This document shows, one piece after another, positions 25,279 through 34,055 of a stretch of 64,000 nt of DNA; the stretch's first letter is position 1; each line of letters begins with the position of its first letter. The stretch is from Mariniflexile sp044335535 (GTDB taxonomy: Bacteria; Bacteroidota; Bacteroidia; Flavobacteriales; Flavobacteriaceae). The stretch lies in assembly GCF_044335535.1 (NCBI RefSeq), contig NZ_JBIQVZ010000005.1:186001-250000 (forward strand), in the 5' to 3' direction. The notes under the pieces are model-generated. The model was not told the origin of the DNA. It ran no database searches and saw nothing but the letters and a program-made list of their open reading frames with translations. A program made the position numbers and the translations under genes.

Positions 25279-26340
25279 TTAATTTAAGTCATTAGCAGTA
25301 GCATATCCAAATTTTTGTTCAAAGGTTACCGATCCACCGTCGGGATTGGCTGTAACCGTAAAACCACTACCTTGATAAGAGATAGAAATTGTGATGTTCG
25401 ACCAAAAAGGTTTTGTTTGCAGGGCAATCGCCATCTTGTAGTCACAATAGCCAGGGCCGGTATATGGCGAAAAACCTTTTAATATTGCTTCGACTTTGGC
25501 ATCTGCAGTTGCCCAAGCAGAGCCGCCATAATCTCCATAGCTAGAACCACCATTAAGGTATTTTGAACAATCAGTGGCTAATTGAATACCATGAAGGTTA
25601 AGTGAGCAAGATGCATAGGCAATTTCCCCAAGCCACCTATCAGTTATGCTATGTCTATATATTCCATCAGAAAAATATATGGGGTAATCAGTACCATAGT
25701 ACTGAGATGCGCAGTCATATGGATAATACTCATTATTTGTAGTGCTCGTTGTTTTGTTCGTGGCATTGTTCTTACTCGAAGAACCTTCAGTGCTAGAATT
25801 ATCAATGTCTAATATGATATAATTAGACAATATGTCATCATATAACAGCTCTCCTTTCTTGAAATACGCTATGGTATTCAGTTTTCCCCCATCTATAAGC
25901 CAATTTAAGCTAACTATTTTTAAGTCTGGTTCATTGATTAACATATTAGAAATTAACTTCTTCTTTTTTAGTAAGTAATCTTTATTAATATCACTTGAAT
26001 TAGGGACTATATTTATAGAATACTTGTTAAAATCTTTTTTGCTGTAAGTTTGTTTTGTATCCCCTTCAAAATCATAGCGCTCAAGTATTATTGTATGTTT
26101 ATTATCAAAATCGCTCCCTTTTTTATATTCGCTATCTGTAAGCAATTTATATGACAATAATTTAATATTGTTTAATTTTAGTAAGTCGCCTTCATCTTTC
26201 ATTACATACTCTAGACCATCTGAGTAGTTAGAAAATTTGTTGGTTTCAATTTCTGTATAATTTTCAACCATAGAAATTGAAGTTTCTGGCACCACATAAT
26301 TATTTTTATTGGTATCAGAATTTTCATTTTCACAATTCAT
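25279..26340 (-). CDS. Unrecognised lipoprotein-like protein whose signal peptide lacks a start codon
   Basis: From the first ATG this is 353 residues, beginning MNCENENSD. Reading the same frame upstream gives R-K-R-T-F-I-I-I-F-L-L-L before the Met, a perfect lipoprotein signal with lipobox LLMNC, but no ATG, GTG or TTG. The codon at 26374-26376 is AGG exactly where MKRTFIII would start, so a T-to-G change of the start codon, or a sequencing error, is likely. The N-terminal half shares the LNWLIDGG motif with the next gene; the C-terminal half has six Cys and several Tyr/Gly-rich stretches (SSYGDYGGSAW). Function unknown. If the start is truly lost, the gene may be silent. Confidence 0.6.
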   Translation of the reverse strand: MNCENENSDTNKNNYVVPETSISMVENYTEIETNKFSNYSDGLEYVMKDEGDLLKLNNIKLLSYKLLTDSEYKKGSDFDNKHTIILERYDFEGDTKQTYSKKDFNKYSINIVPNSSDINKDYLLKKKKLISNMLINEPDLKIVSLNWLIDGGKLNTIAYFKKGELLYDDILSNYIILDIDNSSTEGSSSKNNATNKTTSTTNNEYYPYDCASQYYGTDYPIYFSDGIYRHSITDRWLGEIAYASCSLNLHGIQLATDCSKYLNGGSSYGDYGGSAWATADAKVEAILKGFSPYTGPGYCDYKMAIALQTKPFWSNITISISYQGSGFTVTANPDGGSVTFEQKFGYATANDLN

Positions 26341-26548
26341 TAAAAGTAAAAAAATAATAATAAAAGTTCTTTTCCTTGGGCGATTAAAAAGTGATTTTTA
26401 GAATACTTAATTTAAGTAGTTTTATTTAAAATTTTTTAAATGTAAGTTTTTTTTTCTTAAAATAAAAATAAAACCCTCTTCTTTAAAAGAAATATCTTTC
26501 AAAAAATTATTAGGCCTAAGCATTGTAACAATTTCATAACTTTTACTT

Positions 26549-26851
26549 TTAAGGCAACTTATGGGATATTAAAGGTTGGTTTCCTGTAAAAAGAGAAACT
26601 AAAAACTCCACGGAAAGCTCTGCCCAATAAGGAAAAAGAGTAAAACAAGAATATGGTACAAAATGATTCGTTATTTTTTTTCTTAAAATGATTTCCAAAA
26701 TAATTCCGAAGCTAAAAAAGAGAGCACCGGCAACGACAAAATCGAAAGCACTCCAATTAGCGTCATTAGTAAATACCATGGTAACCAAAGGGGTTATCAG
26801 AAGCAAACTGGCTACTAGTAATATGACGAACAATCGTTTATTCTTTTGCAT
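26549..26851 (-). CDS. Small integral membrane protein
   Basis: A 100-residue protein with two clear hydrophobic segments (RLFVILLVASLLLITPLVTM, about 6-25; FDFVVAGALFFSFGIILEIIL, about 37-57) and a weaker third region containing YWAELSVEF. It resembles a small uncharacterised membrane family found in Bacteroidota that ends in WAEL-like motifs. Its start overlaps the end of the deformylase gene by 14 nt, so it is translated from the same message. No function can be proposed beyond a membrane location. Confidence 0.68.
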   Translation of the reverse strand: MQKNKRLFVILLVASLLLITPLVTMVFTNDANWSAFDFVVAGALFFSFGIILEIILRKKITNHFVPYSCFTLFPYWAELSVEFLVSLFTGNQPLISHKLP

Positions 26852-27467
26852 TACGAACCTCTTTTTTCAAATGGTCCAAATACAAAATGCCATTTAAATG
26901 GTCTATTTCATGTTGAAATATTACCGATGTAAAACCTTCAACGGTTTCGGTTTTATGTTCAGCTTTCATCGTGTCATATTCAATTACAATTGAAAAAGCT
27001 CGGGTGTTTAAGGTATCAGTTCTGTTGGGTATAGATAAACAGCCTTCTCTAAAGGTTTGCTTATTATCTGAATAGGTTTTAATTACCGGATTTAAGTACA
27101 CTTCAAAAGGAAAGTTTTCTTTATCAAATCGTTGCACCCAAATAATGTTTTTTAAAATACCCACTTGTGGTGCCGCAATACCAACGCCTAAAGACATACT
27201 GTCTCTAACGGTGGTATATAATCTTTTCACAAAACGTTGTAGAACAACATCGTTGGGGTTTGCTTTAACGTACTGACTTTTGGTTCTAAGCAATAACGAA
27301 TCTCTTTTGTTGGTTATTTTGAAAACCCGCATGGGAATTAGAGAATCTGAATCCAGTATCATTTTAGATTGTTCAACCGAAAAAGAATTCTTCAACATAC
27401 TTTTTGATCCGTAACAAGAGGAAAGTATGATGGCAATACCCATTAAAAGAAAACAATTTCTCATCAT
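26838..27467 (-). CDS. Peptide deformylase with a lipoprotein signal
   Basis: A 209-residue protein with all three deformylase motifs: GVGIAAPQ (94-101), EGCLS (141-145) and QHEIDH (185-190), giving Cys143, His186 and His190 as metal ligands and Glu187 as catalyst. Unusually, residues 1-18 form a lipoprotein signal ending ILSSC, so the enzyme should be exported and tethered outside the cytoplasm, where nascent N-formyl-Met is not made. About 40 residues of linker precede the fold. It may trim formyl peptides or have another substrate; that is inference. It begins 33 nt after rodA and overlaps the small membrane-protein gene, so it seems to be transcribed with the cell-shape cluster. Confidence 0.88.
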   Translation of the reverse strand: MMRNCFLLMGIAIILSSCYGSKSMLKNSFSVEQSKMILDSDSLIPMRVFKITNKRDSLLLRTKSQYVKANPNDVVLQRFVKRLYTTVRDSMSLGVGIAAPQVGILKNIIWVQRFDKENFPFEVYLNPVIKTYSDNKQTFREGCLSIPNRTDTLNTRAFSIVIEYDTMKAEHKTETVEGFTSVIFQHEIDHLNGILYLDHLKKEVRNAKE

Positions 27468-27499
27468 AAGAGATTAAAATAAAGGCGTTTGTTGTTGAC

Positions 27500-28777
27500 T
27501 TACCATTGGTTGATTCTATCTGAATCTAACTTAATAAAAATAAACAATAAAATGGTAAAACCCCAAAGTCCTGAACCACCATAACTAAACATAGGCAACG
27601 GAATACCAATGGTAGGAATAATGCCCATTACCATACCAATGTTTATAAAAAAGTGCATAAAAAATATGGAAGCAACCCCATAGCCATACATGCGACTAAA
27701 TTGGGAGCGTTGTAATTCGGCCAAATGTAAAATACGAAGAAAAAGTAATATAAAAACAATAACTACTACCGCACTACCAACAAACCCCCATTCTTCGCCT
27801 ACGGTACTGAAAATGTAATCGGTATGTTGTTCGGGTACAAATTTCCCAGTGGTTCTAGTGCCCTGTAAATAACCTCTTCCTGTTAAGCCACCAGAACTAA
27901 TGGCTTTTTCAGATTCATTTAAATTGTAAGCGATGGTTTTCTTCATACGCTCTAGCTTTATGGGGTCTTTTTCAAGGCTTAGCCAAATGGTAATTCTGTC
28001 TTTTTGATGAAAAGGCAATAGGTTGTCGTAGAAATATCGAACACCAAATGAAATTAAAATACTGAATAAAATAATTGAAATAGGTTGAATGAACAACGGT
28101 TTTCTCCGTCTGGTAAAATGATGCCCTAGCACAAACACTGCTATGATTAGAGATGTTATGACAACCCCAAATTTTAAGGAACATAGGCAAATTACGACAA
28201 GCATTAAAAGGAGGATTAAATAGATTGGTGATAAGCCCTCTCTGTATAGTACAAAAATAAAAGAACCATAAACCAACGTACTACCAGCATCTTTTTGAAG
28301 TAATACTAATAGTGCAGGAAGTGCAATAATAGCAAATACAGTCATTTGGTCTTTGATCCTTTTAATATCGGTATTTAGGTCGCTTACGTATTTTGCAACC
28401 GCAAGTGCTGTAGCGGTTTTTGCAAATTCGCTGGGTTGTATTGTCATGCCGCCTATGGCATACCAAGAGGTAGCACCGTTAACGTTTTTTCCAAACAGAA
28501 AAAGACCAACCAATGACAGCATGGAAATAATATATATAACACTAGAAAAACGTTCGTAGAATTTAGATTCTATTGCTAAAATCAGGATAATGAGTCCCAC
28601 GGTTAAAAAGATAAACATGAGCTGTTTTCCGTAAGGTTGCGAAAAATCAAAGTAGTTTATGGTGTCTCCAGAATGGGAGGCAGATACAATATTTAACCAT
28701 CCAAAACCAACAAGCATTAGAAATAAAACAATGGTAATCCAATCGAATTTGTAATATCTGCTAGCTTCCGTTATCAT
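27500..28777 (-). CDS. rodA: Rod shape-determining peptidoglycan glycosyltransferase RodA
   Basis: A 425-residue SEDS-family protein with about ten membrane segments. It polymerises lipid II into glycan strands during side-wall growth, with PBP2 as its transpeptidase partner. Visible marks are WYAIGGMTIQPSEFAK (about residues 107-122), the RxxxW-type QKDRITIW segment near 259-266, GRGYLQGT, and the C-terminal GEEWGFVG and GIPLPMFSYGGSGLW motifs. It lies 37 nt after PBP2 in the order mreB-mreC-mreD-PBP2-rodA, the usual flavobacterial cell-shape operon. Confidence 0.95.
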   Translation of the reverse strand: MITEASRYYKFDWITIVLFLMLVGFGWLNIVSASHSGDTINYFDFSQPYGKQLMFIFLTVGLIILILAIESKFYERFSSVIYIISMLSLVGLFLFGKNVNGATSWYAIGGMTIQPSEFAKTATALAVAKYVSDLNTDIKRIKDQMTVFAIIALPALLVLLQKDAGSTLVYGSFIFVLYREGLSPIYLILLLMLVVICLCSLKFGVVITSLIIAVFVLGHHFTRRRKPLFIQPISIILFSILISFGVRYFYDNLLPFHQKDRITIWLSLEKDPIKLERMKKTIAYNLNESEKAISSGGLTGRGYLQGTRTTGKFVPEQHTDYIFSTVGEEWGFVGSAVVVIVFILLFLRILHLAELQRSQFSRMYGYGVASIFFMHFFINIGMVMGIIPTIGIPLPMFSYGGSGLWGFTILLFIFIKLDSDRINQW

Positions 28778-28814
28778 TAATGTTTATGGTCTGTGTTAAG
28801 TTCTTTAATTCAAT

Positions 28815-30791
28815 TTATAAATTTACACCTTGTGTTTTCTTCAATTCATCAGGGTTTCTTGATTTGTTGTTTAGCTGATTCAATAATTCTTTAAGCGCTT
28901 TAAATTCTAAATCATCTACAACTTCTAAAGTTGTATTCTTGTTAATTCCAAAGGGTTGTCCAGAATATGGTTTTGTGTACTCATGTTCTAAAGTATGCTC
29001 TAAAAGCCAATCTTCCATATCGGTTCTGGTGATAGTTTCATTAATGTATTTTTCAATCATTAAACTGGCTATTTTTCCAGCAAATCGTGCTCCCCAATAT
29101 CCGTTTTCTACAAATACAGCAAGCGCTATTTTAGGATTGTCTTTTGGTGCAAATGCTATAAATATAGAATGGTCTGTAAGCTGCATGCGTTGCCCATTAA
29201 CTTTTACATAGTTTTCGGCAGTTCCAGTTTTTCCACAAATTTCAATACCTTTTACTTGAAGACTTGCAGCGGTTCCGTGGTTATAAACATCAAACATACC
29301 TTGGATAATAGGTTCAAAATGTTCTTTGTTTATGGTGGTATGGTTAGGGGTGGTATATTTAACATCGATGGTATGTCCTTCAATATTTTTTATTATGTGA
29401 GGTGTGTAATAGTAACCTCGGTTGGCAATAGCTGCGGTCATATTTGCTAATTGAATAGGTGTTGTTAATACTTCACCTTGCCCAATAGCATTTGATACGT
29501 TGAAGGTGCTTCCCCACCTGTTTTTGCCATAAAGCTGGTCGTAGGTTTTACTGCTAGGAATTTTACCAGGTTGTCCTACCGATAAATCGTTATTCAAATA
29601 ATCGCCTAAGCCAAAGCTCTTTACATGGTTGCTCCAAATATCCATGCCTATAGCAGGACTTTTAGTTTTGTCTATAATTCTTCTGTAAACATTGGCAAAA
29701 TAGGCATTGCAAGAATTGTAAATACCACCATTCATTGCTAAAGGACTTGGATGGCTATGACATCCCATTTTTCTGCCACCGTAACTATACCCGTGGTTGC
29801 AATAAAATCGGTCTTCGGTAGTTACAACTTCTTCTTGCAAACCAATAAGTGCACTTAAAATTTTAAAAGGCGACCCAGGCGGATACATGGCTTGAAGGCC
29901 TCTATCATATAAAGGCTTGTTAATACTGTCGTTATATAATTTTGTAAAATTAACTGAGCGTTGACGTCCAACTAATAAATTAGGATTGTAGGTTGGTGTT
30001 GAAACCATGGCTAAAATTTCGCCGCTACTAGGTTCAATGGCAATAATACCGCCGTGTTTGTTTTGCATGAGCAATTCTCCATAAGCCTGCAATTTGGCAT
30101 CGATGGTAATGGTGACATCGCTACCTGGTTTTGGTAATGTGTCGAAAATACCATCTTTATAGGGTCCTAAATCTCTGTTAAATCTATCTTTTTGAATAAA
30201 CTTAATGCCCTTCACACCGCGTAATGTTTTTTCGTAAGAGAGTTCAATACCTTGCTTCCCTATAAGGTCGCCCATTTTATAATAAGGATCTCGGGCAATA
30301 ATAGCGTCATTAACTTCGCCAATATCACCTAAAACGTTGGCGCCTATAGTGGTTTCATAATGTCTTAAGGAGCGTTTTTGGATATAAAAACCTTCAAACT
30401 TTCGCATTTTTTCTTGTAAACTAGCATAGTCTTCTTTTGATAAATGCGGAATAAAAACGGAAGGCAACCAAGGGGAGTAATGATATGCTTTTTCAAAAAT
30501 TTCTTTAAATCTGGCTTTTTCAATTTTCAATAAACTACAAAACTCTAAAGTATCCAAAGGTTTTACCTCGCGAGGAATAAACATAACGTCGTACGACGGT
30601 TGGTTGGAAACCAGTAATTCACCATTCCTATCAAATATAAAACCTCGTTTTGGATAGTCGTAAACTTTTCTAATGGCGTTGTCTTCATACAAATCTTGAA
30701 TGCCCCCGCTATATATCTGTAAATAAAAAAGCCTGAGTATAAATATAAGTCCAACAGCGGCTATTGCCCCAACAAGTAAGAATCGTCTCAT
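28815..30791 (-). CDS. mrdA: Penicillin-binding protein 2 (elongation transpeptidase)
   Basis: A 658-residue class B PBP with a single N-terminal membrane anchor (FLLVGAIAAVGLIFILRLFYLQ). A dimerisation/pedestal region spans about 40-220, and the transpeptidase domain has the three expected motifs: SPFK (Ser active site, in PPGSPFKILS), SCN (in YNSCNAYF) and KTGT (in CGKTGTAEN). It crosslinks new glycan strands in the elongasome with RodA. It overlaps mreD by 4 nt and is followed by rodA. The C-terminal tail of about 60 residues after the fold is charged and not obviously conserved. Confidence 0.95.
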   Translation of the reverse strand: MRRFLLVGAIAAVGLIFILRLFYLQIYSGGIQDLYEDNAIRKVYDYPKRGFIFDRNGELLVSNQPSYDVMFIPREVKPLDTLEFCSLLKIEKARFKEIFEKAYHYSPWLPSVFIPHLSKEDYASLQEKMRKFEGFYIQKRSLRHYETTIGANVLGDIGEVNDAIIARDPYYKMGDLIGKQGIELSYEKTLRGVKGIKFIQKDRFNRDLGPYKDGIFDTLPKPGSDVTITIDAKLQAYGELLMQNKHGGIIAIEPSSGEILAMVSTPTYNPNLLVGRQRSVNFTKLYNDSINKPLYDRGLQAMYPPGSPFKILSALIGLQEEVVTTEDRFYCNHGYSYGGRKMGCHSHPSPLAMNGGIYNSCNAYFANVYRRIIDKTKSPAIGMDIWSNHVKSFGLGDYLNNDLSVGQPGKIPSSKTYDQLYGKNRWGSTFNVSNAIGQGEVLTTPIQLANMTAAIANRGYYYTPHIIKNIEGHTIDVKYTTPNHTTINKEHFEPIIQGMFDVYNHGTAASLQVKGIEICGKTGTAENYVKVNGQRMQLTDHSIFIAFAPKDNPKIALAVFVENGYWGARFAGKIASLMIEKYINETITRTDMEDWLLEHTLEHEYTKPYSGQPFGINKNTTLEVVDDLEFKALKELLNQLNNKSRNPDELKKTQGVNL

Positions 30792-31294
30792 TTAGTTTTT
30801 TTACTAAAAATGATGGTTATAATTAGAATTAATAAAATAGTAAAAATACTTGAGAATAACGTTTTTTGAAGCACTAATATTATTTTTGAAACACTAAACA
30901 TTTCTAAAAAAAACAATACAAAGTGATGTAGAAAAGTGAGAATGGTAAGATAGGTTAGTTTTTCGCCGAATTCAACGGTATTAAATTTTATAGTTTGATG
31001 CTCGTAAATTACTCCAAAAGAGAATTTTAGTATAACGGGTCTTATATAGGCTATAAAAACACAGGCTGCGGCGTGAATACCACCAGTGTCTGAGAATAAA
31101 TCGACAGCTAATCCTAAGAAGAAGCTTAAAAAAATAATAATAAAACGGTTGTTTTTTACAGGAAACAACGCTATAAACATAATATAGACAAACGGGTTAA
31201 TGTAGCCTGAAAAGTTAATATTACTGAACAACACAACCTGTAAAAAAACCAATAAAATAAAACGCGTAATATGGACAAACACAGTGTTATTCAT
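30788..31294 (-). CDS. mreD: Rod shape-determining protein MreD
   Basis: A 168-residue integral membrane protein with about five hydrophobic segments (for example FILLVFLQVVLFSNINF and FIIIFLSFFLGLAVDLFSDTGG). The FLGLAVDLFSDTGGIHAAACV block is the MreD signature. It belongs to the elongasome scaffold linking MreC and the synthases. It overlaps mreC upstream by 8 nt and PBP2 downstream by 4 nt, so translation of the three is coupled. Confidence 0.92.
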   Translation of the reverse strand: MNNTVFVHITRFILLVFLQVVLFSNINFSGYINPFVYIMFIALFPVKNNRFIIIFLSFFLGLAVDLFSDTGGIHAAACVFIAYIRPVILKFSFGVIYEHQTIKFNTVEFGEKLTYLTILTFLHHFVLFFLEMFSVSKIILVLQKTLFSSIFTILLILIITIIFSKKTK

Positions 31295-32111
31295 TGACGG
31301 TTGTCTTTAATAAATCATTAATCTCATCAGCGTCAATATTTTCAATAGTATAAACATGTTCAAGATTGGTCATATCATTAAACAACTTGATGTTTATTTC
31401 GTAATAATTTTCGGCGGCATCAAGTTTAAAATCGTTTATAATACCTATTGGAATTCCTTTAGGGAAAATGGATGAATGCCCTGAAGTAATAATAGTATCG
31501 CCCTTTTTTACAGGAGCAATTTTTTGTATGTCGGTAAGTTGAATATAATGAGGTGATTTCGCATTCCACGAAAGGGACCCGTAATGATTTGTTTTTTTTA
31601 GCTGTGCACTAATTTTATTTGTGGTATTTAATACAGAAATAACCGTTGCATAATGTTTGCTGGTGCGGTCAACAATACCAACAATACCTTTTGAGCTTAT
31701 AACACCTAAATCTTGTTTTAAACCATCGTTTCTTCCTTTATTTAAAAGCAGGAAGTTATTGGCGCCAGAATAGGTGTTTCTTATAACGTTTGCCAACGTG
31801 AATTTGTAGGAACCCTTATAAGTAACCGTATCTAAATAGGTAGAGTCTTTTTTGTTTTCAGAATTAAATAGCAGCATTTTTAAACGATTGTTTTCTTCTG
31901 CCAATACTTGGTTTTGAGATTTCAAACTTAAATACCCCGTAAAATTATTAATGGAATTGTAAATACCTCCAGTTAAAAAATTGGCAGAGTTTATAAACTT
32001 ACTTTTATGGTAAGAATGTGTTTGAATTGTGAAAACAAAAGAAATAGAAAACAGCAACAAGGACAACAAAAAGTTTTTGTTTCTTATTATGAAATTAATA
32101 ATCTGTTGCAT
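31287..32111 (-). CDS. mreC: Rod shape-determining protein MreC
   Basis: A 274-residue bitopic membrane protein: one N-terminal membrane helix (FLLSLLLFSISFVFTIQT), a coiled-coil stretch (about 60-90; KSQNQVLAEENNRLKML), then a beta-barrel domain with DGLKQDLGVISSKGIVGIV and KGDTIITSGHSSIFPKGIPIGII, both hallmark MreC segments. It joins cytoplasmic MreB filaments to periplasmic wall synthases. It lies 11 nt downstream of mreB and overlaps mreD by 8 nt. Length is normal. Confidence 0.94.
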   Translation of the reverse strand: MQQIINFIIRNKNFLLSLLLFSISFVFTIQTHSYHKSKFINSANFLTGGIYNSINNFTGYLSLKSQNQVLAEENNRLKMLLFNSENKKDSTYLDTVTYKGSYKFTLANVIRNTYSGANNFLLLNKGRNDGLKQDLGVISSKGIVGIVDRTSKHYATVISVLNTTNKISAQLKKTNHYGSLSWNAKSPHYIQLTDIQKIAPVKKGDTIITSGHSSIFPKGIPIGIINDFKLDAAENYYEINIKLFNDMTNLEHVYTIENIDADEINDLLKTTVNE

Positions 32112-32122
32112 GTTTTATAAGC

Positions 32123-33151
32123 CTATTTAATCAAAACGCTTTTGTATTTAGCTAAATTTTTAAGCGTAATGCCAGTACCTCTTACAACAGCACGTAAAGG
32201 GTCTTCGGCTATGTAAACTGGTAAGTCTGTTTTTTGAGATAAACGTTTGTCTAATCCTCTTAGCATAGAACCACCACCAGCTAAATAGATACCCGTATTA
32301 TAAATATCGGCAGCCAGTTCTGGAGGTGTTTGCGATAGGGTTTCCATAACGGCATCCTCAATACGTAAAATAGATTTGTCCAATGCTTTTGCAATTTCTC
32401 TAAAGGATATAGATACTTGTTTGGGCTTACCAGTAAGTAAATCACGTCCTTGGACACTCATGTCTTCTGGAGGTAAATCTAAATCTTCGGTGGCAGCACC
32501 AATTTGGATTTTTATTTTTTCCGCAGTACGCTCGCCCACATATAAATTATGTTGCGTACGCATGTAGTAAACAATGTCGTTTGTAAATACGTCACCTGCA
32601 ATTTTTACCGATTTATCACAAACAATACCGCCCAATGCAATAACCGCAATTTCGGTAGTACCACCACCTATATCAACCACCATATTGCCTTTAGGTTGCA
32701 TAATATCAACTCCAATACCAATAGCCGCAGCCATAGGTTCGTGTATTAAGTATACTTCTTTGCCATTTACACGTTCGGCACTTTCTTTTACTGCACGCAT
32801 TTCAACTTCTGTGATACCCGAAGGAATACAGACTACCATACGAAGCGCCGGAGTGAAAAATTTCTTTTTTAATGCGGGTATGTTTTTAATAAACATACTT
32901 ATCATTTGCTCTGAAGCATCAAAATCGGCAATAACACCGTCTTTTAAAGGGCGAATGGTTTTAATGTTTTCATGCGTTTTTCCTTGCATTAAACTGGCTT
33001 CTTGACCGACGGCAATAATTTTTCCGGTAATTCTATCACGAGCTACAATGGAAGGTGCGTCAACCACAACCTTGTCGTTATGAATAATAAGAGTATTTGC
33101 AGTACCTAAATCTATTGCAATTTCTTCGGTTAAGAAGTCAAAAAAGCCCAT
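32123..33151 (-). CDS. mreB: Rod shape-determining actin homolog MreB
   Basis: A 342-residue actin-fold ATPase that forms membrane-bound filaments and guides side-wall synthesis. Motifs include IDLGTANTLI (phosphate 1, about 13-22), VVDIGGGTTEIAVIALGG (phosphate 2, about 158-175) and YLAGGGSMLRGLDKRL (adenosine site, about 288-303), together with IPSGITEVEMRAVKESAE. It is the first gene of the five-gene cell-shape operon. In many flavobacteria purH lies directly upstream; here nearly 4 kb of other genes separate the two. Confidence 0.96.
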   Translation of the reverse strand: MGFFDFLTEEIAIDLGTANTLIIHNDKVVVDAPSIVARDRITGKIIAVGQEASLMQGKTHENIKTIRPLKDGVIADFDASEQMISMFIKNIPALKKKFFTPALRMVVCIPSGITEVEMRAVKESAERVNGKEVYLIHEPMAAAIGIGVDIMQPKGNMVVDIGGGTTEIAVIALGGIVCDKSVKIAGDVFTNDIVYYMRTQHNLYVGERTAEKIKIQIGAATEDLDLPPEDMSVQGRDLLTGKPKQVSISFREIAKALDKSILRIEDAVMETLSQTPPELAADIYNTGIYLAGGGSMLRGLDKRLSQKTDLPVYIAEDPLRAVVRGTGITLKNLAKYKSVLIK

Positions 33152-33465
33152 AAGCCGTAAGTAGTATTAGAGGTTTAAAAACGAATGCTGTAAAAGTAAT
33201 AAATCTAAACAAAAAAAAAGAGTTTATTATATTTAGTTATAGAATTAATTTTCTATAGTTTATGGTTCTACAAAAAATGTAAACTTAGCTACGGTTTTGC
33301 ATATTTTTTTCTTAAGTAATTGAAATAGTGCCTATACAAAATTTAAAAATTTAAAAATTTAAAGAAAGAAAACCGTCTTATGGGACATTTTCATTGTTTA
33401 ATGCTAATAAATGCTTGTTTTGCTCCTTTTTTTTTAAACCCTAAATATTTTATTGTTTCTTTGGT
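33152..33465. other. Gene-free region upstream of mreB
   Basis: An AT-rich stretch with no credible gene. It must contain the mreB promoter on the minus strand, but no exact TAnnTTTG was found there. A run of TTTAAAAA units (about 33340-33362) is the only repeat noticed. Confidence 0.4.
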
Positions 33466-33473
33466 TATGTTTG
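33466..33473 (+). promoter_or_regulatory. -7 promoter element for the small acidic protein
   Basis: TATGTTTG matches TAnnTTTG; the transcript would start near 33480, about 70 nt before the ATG at 33550. No good -33 TTG is present. Confidence 0.45.
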
Positions 33474-33549
33474 TTATTTAAATATGAGTTCTCTTTCTTG
33501 AAAGATTATAATATGCCCTAAATGTTAACTATTAAATCAAAATATAATT

Positions 33550-33969
33550 ATGAGTACAGAAGACAAAGTGTTACCGCCAGGAACTGTTTTTTTAACCACA
33601 ATTACTAATTTACAGAAAGGTGCTATAATAAGCCCTTCGACTCAAACTACAGTAACTCCACTAGAACCAGATCATGTAAGTGCTTTAGAGAACGGAACTA
33701 CAATTACAATTACCGCTACTGTATATGTAGATGCAGCAGATGATTTAAGTAGTTTAGACGTTTATATAACAGAACCATTAACAGGAGATACACAAGATGT
33801 TTATTTTGTGTATGATTATGAGGAAGAAGTACCTAGTGCATTATATCCTTACACATTTAGTTTTGAGATAGAAGATCCAACTAACTCTATTAAATATATT
33901 GAGTCTTATTTATGGGACGAAGATCCTGTTAGTTCTAGAGGTACTGTTACTGAAGTTGATCCAGGATAA
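33550..33969 (+). CDS. Small acidic protein of unknown function
   Basis: A 139-residue protein with no signal peptide, no membrane segment, no Cys and a strong excess of Asp and Glu. Alternating Thr/Val-rich stretches (TTITITATVYVDAADDL, LDVYITEP) suggest a small beta-sandwich, perhaps immunoglobulin-like. No family is recognised. It has its own promoter element and a very strong terminator, so it is a single-gene transcript placed just before a two-component system. Linkage to that system, for instance as a regulated product, is a guess from position only. Confidence 0.72.
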   Translation: MSTEDKVLPPGTVFLTTITNLQKGAIISPSTQTTVTPLEPDHVSALENGTTITITATVYVDAADDLSSLDVYITEPLTGDTQDVYFVYDYEEEVPSALYPYTFSFEIEDPTNSIKYIESYLWDEDPVSSRGTVTEVDPG

Positions 33970-33994
33970 AAGTAGTCTGTAAATTTAAATAATG

Positions 33995-34027
33995 AAAATC
34001 CATGAACCATAAAGTTCATGGATTTTT
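33995..34027 (+). terminator. Strong terminator after the small acidic protein gene
   Basis: AAAATCCATGAAC pairs perfectly over 13 bp with GTTCATGGATTTT around a 6-nt loop, with T residues at the end. An ATG at 34002 lies inside its left arm, which is one reason not to start the kinase gene there. Confidence 0.9.
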
Positions 34028-34030
34028 AAA

Positions 34031-34038
34031 TATATTTG
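34031..34038 (+). promoter_or_regulatory. -7 promoter element for the histidine kinase operon
   Basis: TATATTTG, exact match, 17 nt before the preferred kinase start at 34056 and directly after the terminator. Confidence 0.6.
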
Positions 34039-34055
34039 CTTTTATAAATCCTTCT

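Noticed and set aside
32574..33005. 143-codon open frame opposite mreB
   Set aside because: It lies entirely inside the conserved mreB gene on the other strand, has no promoter or family match, and reflects codon bias of the real gene.
34002..34055. Earlier start for the TPR kinase
   Set aside because: The ATG at 34002 is part of a terminator stem and lies before the promoter element; the signal peptide begins at 34056.
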